A stretch of 64,000 bases of DNA from Caprimulgus europaeus. Its lineage: Eukaryota > Chordata > Aves > Caprimulgiformes > Caprimulgidae. Where the stretch lies: contig OU015525.1 of assembly GCA_907165065.1 (NCBI GenBank), positions 53,515,537-53,579,536 on the forward strand, written 5' to 3'. A model generated the notes under the pieces. The model saw nothing but the letters and a program-made list of their open reading frames with translations, made no database searches and was not told the origin of the DNA. Made by a program: the position numbers and the translations under genes. Shown piece after piece: positions 53,801 through 62,800 of this stretch (the first letter of the stretch is position 1; every line of letters starts with the position of its first letter).

Positions 53801-56800
53801 TAATAATTTTATAAATATGATAGAAAGAAAAATCTAATACTGACTTAAGATTTCAAGAAGTATTAATAAATAGGGTCTTTGTCTTGCTCAAGCTTCATTT
53901 ACTATTTGATGAGGAATCAAGAATCTCATTGCACCCAACGGTGGGAAGCTCAGCATGCACTGCAGCTCAGTACCAAAGGAACACTGTCCCCTGGCAGAGC
54001 ACATCCTCCATTATGCAATCAGTAATATGAACCTGGTATTCCATATATGTAAAGTGGATGTACTTAATTTATCATTCTTTTTTGAAGCAGACTGGATCTA
54101 ATCTTCAGTCTTAATTTTGTATCTGGTGTTATTTAACAAGACCAATTTTGCTCTGTGGCTATTCCAAACAGTGCAGGCAAAAAGTACATTCCATCTCTTA
54201 TCACCTGACTGTGAGCATTTTCCCTGAGTCTTCCTTCCTTATGATCTCTGAGATGAGAAGCCTTACTTTGTCAAGCACTTTACACAAAGACCCACAAAAT
54301 CTCTTTGCATCACTATGTATCCTTTAGCATTCTTCACAAGTTTGCTGCTCACCATTACTACTCATTGTTACAAGCAATTTTAATTCTAGCAGCAAGAACT
54401 TGGTACTACACTGCCTAGTCTAGTACACTGTCTAAACAAGTTGACAAATTTGGCTCCCAGATACCGTTAAAGGTCTACAGCTCTGAACATCAAAACTTGT
54501 TTTAAGAATCATAATAATGGAAATAATTTACATGTACTTCAATCTCTATCTATATATGACAAAGTTAAATAAGGGCTCTAAGGTACCATTAGCTGTGCCA
54601 CAGCATACTTGAAATATTTGTAAGCAAAACATGACTGCAGCTCTTCTCCATCACTGCATTTAGAAATGGATGCTGAATACCAAGAAAATTGCAGGAGATG
54701 GAGCCAGATGAAGTATACCACTAATGCAATCTGTGTTGCAAAAACAGATCAGCTGAGTTTCTGATAGCATCTTCCCCACTTCATCTACGTAGAGAGCATA
54801 AAAGAGCCTTTCCAGGGTTTGCCAGTAGACATAGCACCGGATCTCAACCTGACACAGCTGACTATTCAGCACAGGGGAGCCTTTTTTGGGACTGTTACCT
54901 GCAGATCACAGTACTGTTTGTTGCATCAAGAAAGTAACCACAATATCTTAGAGTAATTAATGTTAATTACTGTGATGCTGTAACCAAAAGGAATGCTAAA
55001 CAACTTAGCAAAAGTGAGCAGTTACATATTTAATTAAACTGGATCACTGGCAAGTGCTGTGGCACCACCCTATGAAAGGAACACTTGAAGAGAATTGCAC
55101 ATATTTGCAGAACATTAGGTAAGAGCGACAGTAGCTGGTAGCTGACAAAGTAGTGGTTTAAAGACCAGCTGCCAAGTAAGTTGCTATAAATCACTATGAT
55201 GGTAAACTCTCAAGAGCTATTATAGGACTATTTAATCATCCTTACTCTAAAAAATTGAAGAGAGAAAAAATAAAACAATTTGGCTGATACCTGTACTTGT
55301 CAAGTAGTTATTGCATATAATGACAGGCCTTGTCAAGTTGATTATATTTGTGGTTTCTCCATCGAAATTACCCATTACATTCATGTAATTCTGAGGCTTT
55401 TTAAAATCTCAACATTTGTAAAATGAAGACTGGCCCGATGCCGTATCTGTCATGAATTTACTGCATGAACCTAATTGTGTAAATGGTTGCTACTCCTTGA
55501 ATCTGCACTGAGTTGGCATTTTACTGCTTAATCATAAATACTAAGATGAGATAAAGGAAGTTACCAATTTTCCATTCAAGAAACACTAACTACCTTATAC
55601 CATTTTATTTTTACATATTGAGAAAAAAACTGTGCAATGACTTTCAAGATAAGCTAGATTTCATTGCACATAAAACCATAATAGCACCATTCCTTGATTA
55701 GCACAGAAACTATATTCTTCATTGCCAATTGTTGCTATAAATCTGTTTTAGTATCACTATTTAAGTAATTAAAAGTTAGAACACACATTTCAAAATTTTG
55801 ACATGATCTATGCACCTATCCAGAATAGCCACTCTCAAAATTTTGATATGATCTATGCACTTATCTAGAATAAGAACTCTGATCAGTATTTTGAAAGACA
55901 ATTTTCTTAGAAGGTTCCTCAATAAACATTTTAGAGTTTTATTTCTGTTTTTTTTCTTTTTTTTTTTTTTTTAGCATGAGCATGTTGCAGTAACATTTTG
56001 ATACAGAGAATAAAGATCAAGGTTCTCAAAACAAGAGTCCACTCTCAGATTAACATAAAGTATATTGCTTTTAACAGCCATGGCTTTTTGGACAGCCTAC
56101 TATACCTTGCAGCCAAGTTTAGGAGACAGTCCCCAGTGATTTTCTTCACAGAGTTCACATTTTGGTCCCCGAGTGTGAGGGGGACAAATGCATTGGCCAG
56201 AATCAGCATCACAGTTGTTCTGAGTATGCGCACAGTCACAGGCTGCAGGAGAAACAGGACCAAATTATTAACTTTATCTTTGCTTTAGCTACACAGAAGA
56301 AACTCTAAGACCACTGATATTCTTACTTTTCTTAATTATACTGTACAGTTAATCCATTCCACTAGGAACTGCTTGCCATCCCTAAACACTGAGAAACAAA
56401 ATCATGACCACAGTGACATTCAATCTCTTAATTGAAAGCCCATTATTGCTTTTTGACACAGCCTGTTTGGTGGTTTAAAATTCCCCCATGTTGATTCCAC
56501 AGAGGAATCAACAAAGTCAAACAAAATTATTGTGGAGAAAAGTAAATTTGTAGGAAAAAAAAATTATTATAGGATATAAAACTCATCATGAGATATGATA
56601 ATGTTCTCAGGCAGGTGAAAGGATTAATCTCAGGAATTAGTACTTTTCAAGAATTGCTTAGTGAATAATAGCGATGGATAACTTTTTATAATAACTAACT
56701 GCTGCAGGAAGCACTTGTCTATTTAAGAAAGGCAATACTATTCTTGCTAAAAAGCAGAAGTTCAGAAAAGTGATTTATTAATTTTTAATAACACTTAAAA

Positions 56801-59800
56801 ATTTTCAAGACTGAAATGGTTAAAGATACCTAAGGAATCTCTGATTTTTTGTAAAGACACATTATATGTTCCAAAACATAACCCTATCAATCACATAAAG
56901 TCACTGTAGATTTCACATTACTACACTATTCACGGCATGAAAAAAAATGTTTCTGTCACCTTGGAGAAAAAGTAGGCATTCCTTTAGCTATACTGTGTTG
57001 AAAAGGGCATCTTGCATCTTATTAACATGATAAATTAGGTTTTTTGATGGCATATTCTCCACTTGGATTAACATTTTTCTCTGTACATGACTAAAAATTG
57101 TACATACCCAGATGATGATGGGAAAATAAGAGTAAATGACATCTTATCAAAGTATAAAATATAGTTTTAAGAATTAAATGAAAAAACAAGGTAAAAATCT
57201 GTAAGAATAGTAGTTCTTTAATTTTTACAATTGCAGAAAAAAAAAGTTTCTGTTCTCTCTGAAGGATTGAAGGGTTTTGTAAAATAGAGAAAAAGGAGCC
57301 ATTGAGGATGTGATATTTCTCTCATGCAACCTTTATGAGTTGTTATTTCATAGCCACCACCTTTTATAAGGAACCATACAAAAAGCAAAGAACTGTCTTG
57401 GTCCCTAGCTTAATCAAAATATTAGGAGGCTATTCTACAGATTTTTCCATATAGCCAACAATACAACTGACCTTTGCCAGATTTTACATAAAATATATTG
57501 CTAAAAGAAATTCCAGACAAACCCTAACAGGACCATGGATTAGAGCTTACGCGTGCAGCCACCATCCTGGAATGCATGAAAGCCATGAGCACAACGATCA
57601 CACTTTTCTCCAGCCACTCCTGGTACACAGTGACACTGCCCCTGATGGTTGCAGTCCTCGGAGACTGAGCCAAATTGACTGCAGTTGCAGGGAATGCAGC
57701 CAAGCCCAGTAAGCAGACCATAATAACCATTCTGTTGGATGGGAAGTAAACATATTTGAGTTACATTCCATAATTTTTTGAAAACAATACAACGTACACT
57801 CTTATTTTCTCTTATTTATTTTCCCTGCTGTCTGACCTGCATGAATATTGGTCATCACTGTGTGACTGCTGTGGGAGGACTCCCCAGCCTTATATCTTCA
57901 CTGTTCCCAGCTCTATGAAAGTATGCATTTGGGTGAAAAAGTGAATACTGAAATGCCCTCATGGTCCTCTAATCTCATCAGTGAGATTTTACATTTTAAA
58001 GTCTGAGGTTATTTTAATTTAACAACTTCCATGAGATGAGGGTGGGCTGTGCTAATCAGGCACAGAATTCTGTGAATGTAAGATCAGAACAGAGAAGGGC
58101 AGTGACCTATGGTACATATGGATCAAAAGGCATTCAGCTAGGCTGGCACAAGGGCAGTAACTGGGCACAGATTTCGTGCTCTGGTCTCTTAGGCAGTTCT
58201 ACACTTAGCAATGGCTGGAAACTGCTGGTTTGTATCACCAGTGAATATCTACTTGTTCTTATAACAGGCCTGTCTTTTAGTTGAATCCCTTTTTGATGTT
58301 CAGCCATGATGTATTTATTATCACCAACCACATTCTTCAGATATTCCCACTCAGACTTCATTTTGCAGAAGCACAGCACTAAGATCTCTTCAGGTCTGTT
58401 ACCAGTATTCATTTGGTTTTTTTCAGTAATCCAACATGACTATGAACAGCCCTATTCAGAGGGGCACTGAGTCAATTACATAGCTTCACATCTGCAAAGA
58501 GCACAGGCAGAGCAATTTGCAACCACAAAAGTCTGTGCAGATAAAGCTTTGATCTCTGCTCCAGCAACAGGTCCCCTCTTCTCTGAATATATTTGCTGCT
58601 TTTCTCTGCAACTGTTTTAACCAGTATCTATTAATAATCAGGATGATCAAGACAAAAGAAAATGCAGGTATTAGGAACAGGCAAATATTTGCTTACCAAA
58701 CACTTATCACATCTTTCTCCAATCACGTTTGATTTGCAGTGACAGAAGCCTGTCTCATGATGACAAGTACTTGAAAGGGAACCATTCACATGGCACTCAC
58801 AGGCTTACGTTTAGACCAAAAAAAAAAAAAAAGTCTATTTATATGCATTCATGTTTATACAGAATTCCAAATTTGGTATAAATGTGTGTTTCACCTGTTT
58901 ACATCCCACAGATGTTAATATACTACAGTAATACCTGTACTACACATTTGGACTAAAAATAAAAAAACCCATGTCTGCAAACAGATACATTTGCGAAGTT
59001 TGTTTCTTCCAGCCCTGTATGTAACATTCAGAAGTAGGAAACGAAGACAGCAGCTCACTGAAGGGACAATATTAAGCAAGCCAGTAGGTTTCAGGAATAT
59101 GAAGTGTCAGACCCCAGTATAACACATAAATTCCTAAGGCTAACCCAACCCCACAGTTTTCAACCTGCACTTGCCAACTCACAACATGAAGGTTAACTCT
59201 TTCAGCAAAGGTGCATATCTCTCCATCCATTCTGCTACATGTACACCACATTTTTGTGTTCTTTAAATTCTGAAAGTAATAAAAGCTTACCACGACAGCT
59301 TTTCTCAATCATTGCATCCCCATAATACCCATCAGCACATTTTTCACAGTGGTGACCTGCTGTGTTCCCCAGACATTTCAGGCATTGTCCTGTGAAGGTA
59401 TCACAGTGGCCATCCTCTTGAGGGTCTACATTGCCATTGCATTCACAAGGAGCACACGATTGTCCAGGCATGAGTGGATTTCCATAGTAACCATTAGCGC
59501 ACCTGGACCAGAGATTAAAAACTTTATCATACGGTTATGTCACATTCCCCCCACACAAGGGGTATTTTCTATTAATTTTTTAATCTAAAGTGTCACTGTA
59601 TTACAATCAAAGACAAAATGAGAAGGAAAATTTTATTAGTAATGTTCTCTTCATGTGGTATGAACAATTCAAGTCAGGTAGTGATGGCAATGATATAAAT
59701 ATATTTTGCCCAAAGCTAATGTACATACCTTTCACACTGAGAACCAGTATAGCCTGGAACACATTTGTCACAGACAATTCCACCTCCTTCACTCAGCTGG

Positions 59801-62800
59801 CAAGTAGGACTGAAACTATCAACAATATTTATGGCAGTCAGTATCAATACACGGAATTACAAGACTCTACAAACATTCAATATCCACCCTTCAAGTCCAT
59901 GCACCTATCTACATAACCATGTAATTGCAAATTTTTCTAGATTAACATCAATGCTTTAAACATTACAGTATGTCAAAATAAAGTTATCATTTTCAAACAC
60001 TCTTCTTGAGGTTTTTTCTTTTAAAGGAAAGGAAGATTTTTAAACTTCCTAAAAACCTGTCCCTCTTTCTAGCAAATCTGTCAAATTTCTGTACTGAGCT
60101 CCTCTTTTTCACATGCAACACTTCCATCCTCTTGTTTTCTGAAACAATGGGAAAGATAACGGTGATTTTGCTGTCAGGTTTTAGGACAGGCCAAAGTATT
60201 ACTTTTGACTTTCATGTACAAATTGTACCAGTTCACTGATCCTGTCTTAGCTTAGTCTATACATTTGTCTACCTGGAAAAACATGTCTCTTTCTATGAGA
60301 TACACTCAAAGGAAGAGGGAGAAAAAAAACCCCTTCTCTTTCTCCCTTCTTCAGATTTCATGACATTTTTTCTTTATCTCACTTTCTGATTTTGCTGAGG
60401 ATGCAAAAGAAGGTCTCACATAAACAGCTTACTTGTTTGCAGCAGAACTCAGAGGACATGCACAGGGCTGGCAGTCCTCAGAAGTTCCTTGGGATGGACT
60501 TCCATAGAAGCCAGGCAAGCACTGATCACAGAAAGGTCCTGTCGTGTTGTGTTGACAAGCCTGTGAAACATGGAAAAAAATCTTTTCATATTTACTCTTG
60601 ATGGCTTATCAGCCCCTGAGGGATCCCTGAAGGAATGTGCATGCAGTATTCAAGAAGACAGCAAGTAAGAACAGAGTAGAACTTTGAAAATAAGTAGGGG
60701 TTTTTCTGAGTTGTAAAAACAAATCCTAATTGTTTCTTTCCTGAATTTTAGAATATACTTCACATCATCAAAACAGACACATTACTTGTACACAAACATA
60801 TTTTGCATATTACACACATTTGCAGTAACAAACTTCTTAGACATTTCTTACTGCTGCTTAGCCATTGCATTTCTGTGACCTTTACATTTCAGAAAAGATT
60901 TGAGAGCTAAATTCTCTCTTCAGAAGGTAAAGTGTAATTCCCGCTGATGTCAGTCATGGAGATGCACATGTATCTAAAAACAGATATTCACCCAAAAAAC
61001 TGCTTAATTTTTTTTTCCTTTCAGGAAATGTTTTATTGTCACCTGGAGCAAGCAAAGTTAAGATTTTTATCAGTCAGTGTATAGTGACATTTTTATTTTA
61101 GTTCTGATTAATCATTACTTGAAATGACAAACTGAAACAAACTCTCTATTGGAGAACACTTTAATGGAGCCCCCTGAACATATTCTGAAGTAAACAATGA
61201 AAAGCAAGAAAAAACCAGCATAGCTTAAAATTTACATACACTGCAAACTTGTTTCCCACAGCCAAAATATCTCCTAATTACTAAAGAGATTCTTAAAACA
61301 AAAACACTTTGAAGGATGACTTACAAAGCAAACACCATGAATATCACACTCAGTTGCATGCCCGTTGCATTTGCAGGGTTCACAAATACCTCCAAAGAGT
61401 ATTCCATCCACACGGTAGTACCCAGGGAGACAGGACTGAAAAGAAACGAGGGGAAAAAAGAAGTAGCTTTATGTGTGTTAAAAGTTCACATCAAAACATT
61501 TTCAAAGAGCCCACTTCTAACCACCCACCATCTGACTCAATCACATTGTGGTAACTGAATGCTCTTTCAACTTCATTGATGTCACTGCATCTTTTTTCTG
61601 GTAGTTGTTTTTTGCTTGCACTGGTTAAAGGGGATAAGAATTAACTCCATGAAAATTTGATTCAGCCCTTCTTTCCCTGGAGGCACTTAAGTTTTGTGCA
61701 GTTGAATATGTGAAGTTCTTTATTATGGGACAATAAAAAGCAGATGTTCTGCCTCCTCTGCAGAATCGTTAATGATGCTGTGGCACAAGGCTTCATACTG
61801 AAATTGTCAAAATAATTCCCGCTATTCTATAGATGGTGCTCTGCCTCCCTAATCTTCTGTTTGCAGATATATATGATACCATCTTGTGTGACACATTTGA
61901 CCCTTGTGGGATCTTCCAAAGCCCAGCATTCCTCCCTGCTAAGATTTCTTATTGCCTCCATAAACCTAATGACATAAAACAGAAATAAACTGTACACAAT
62001 TGAGATCCAGGAAAGCTCAAAAGAGCTTCACAGAGCTTTTATACTTGCTCCCTCTGCAACAGTTCTAAAGTGTATCATCATCTTTTAGTGACAACAAATA
62101 GAATTCAAGGAATAAGTTTAAAATCCCATTTAGTATATCTGGAAGAAACTATCTACAGCATGGTGTACAGTATAGTAGACAGCAATTCATCACAGGATAT
62201 ATACTTTTATGGCAGTATAATTAAAGGTAGCCTGCCTTTAACACCCAGATCCTTTCAGACAGGAGAAAATTTTGCATACATAAAACACTGTAAGAGGTTA
62301 CCTCACAGGATATTCCTGTGTAACCTTGAGGACATTCACAGAATTCCACATCTGGTGCTGAAGAAAGATCTATAACATTTGCACTTGCAGTATCCAAGGT
62401 CACAGAGTCCAGCCTAGGATCAAGCATGGAAACATCAGATCATTTGTTTTCCCAAACTTGATTTTGAACAGGACAATTTGCTTCTAGGGGAGTAATGCTG
62501 CTGAGTGCTGCTCCTTGGCAGTGACAGCTCAGGAACATGCATAAATTTCTGCTGTAAAAAGACTATGGTCATAGTCACAGTCTTATCACTGTATTGCAAT
62601 TCTGGGAGTAGATGTGCTCTTCTCCTGCAGAGAAGTTTAAACAAAACCTTCTGCCTCTGTCATGGTATTAGAGGTATATCAGTATACTTTATTCCTGTAC
62701 ATCTTGGAGAACAGGTAAAACAGAGATCTGTACAGAAGGTTGCAGACACTACTAATGCTGACTTGAGACTATGGAATGACAAGTTAATCCATTCCAGCAC

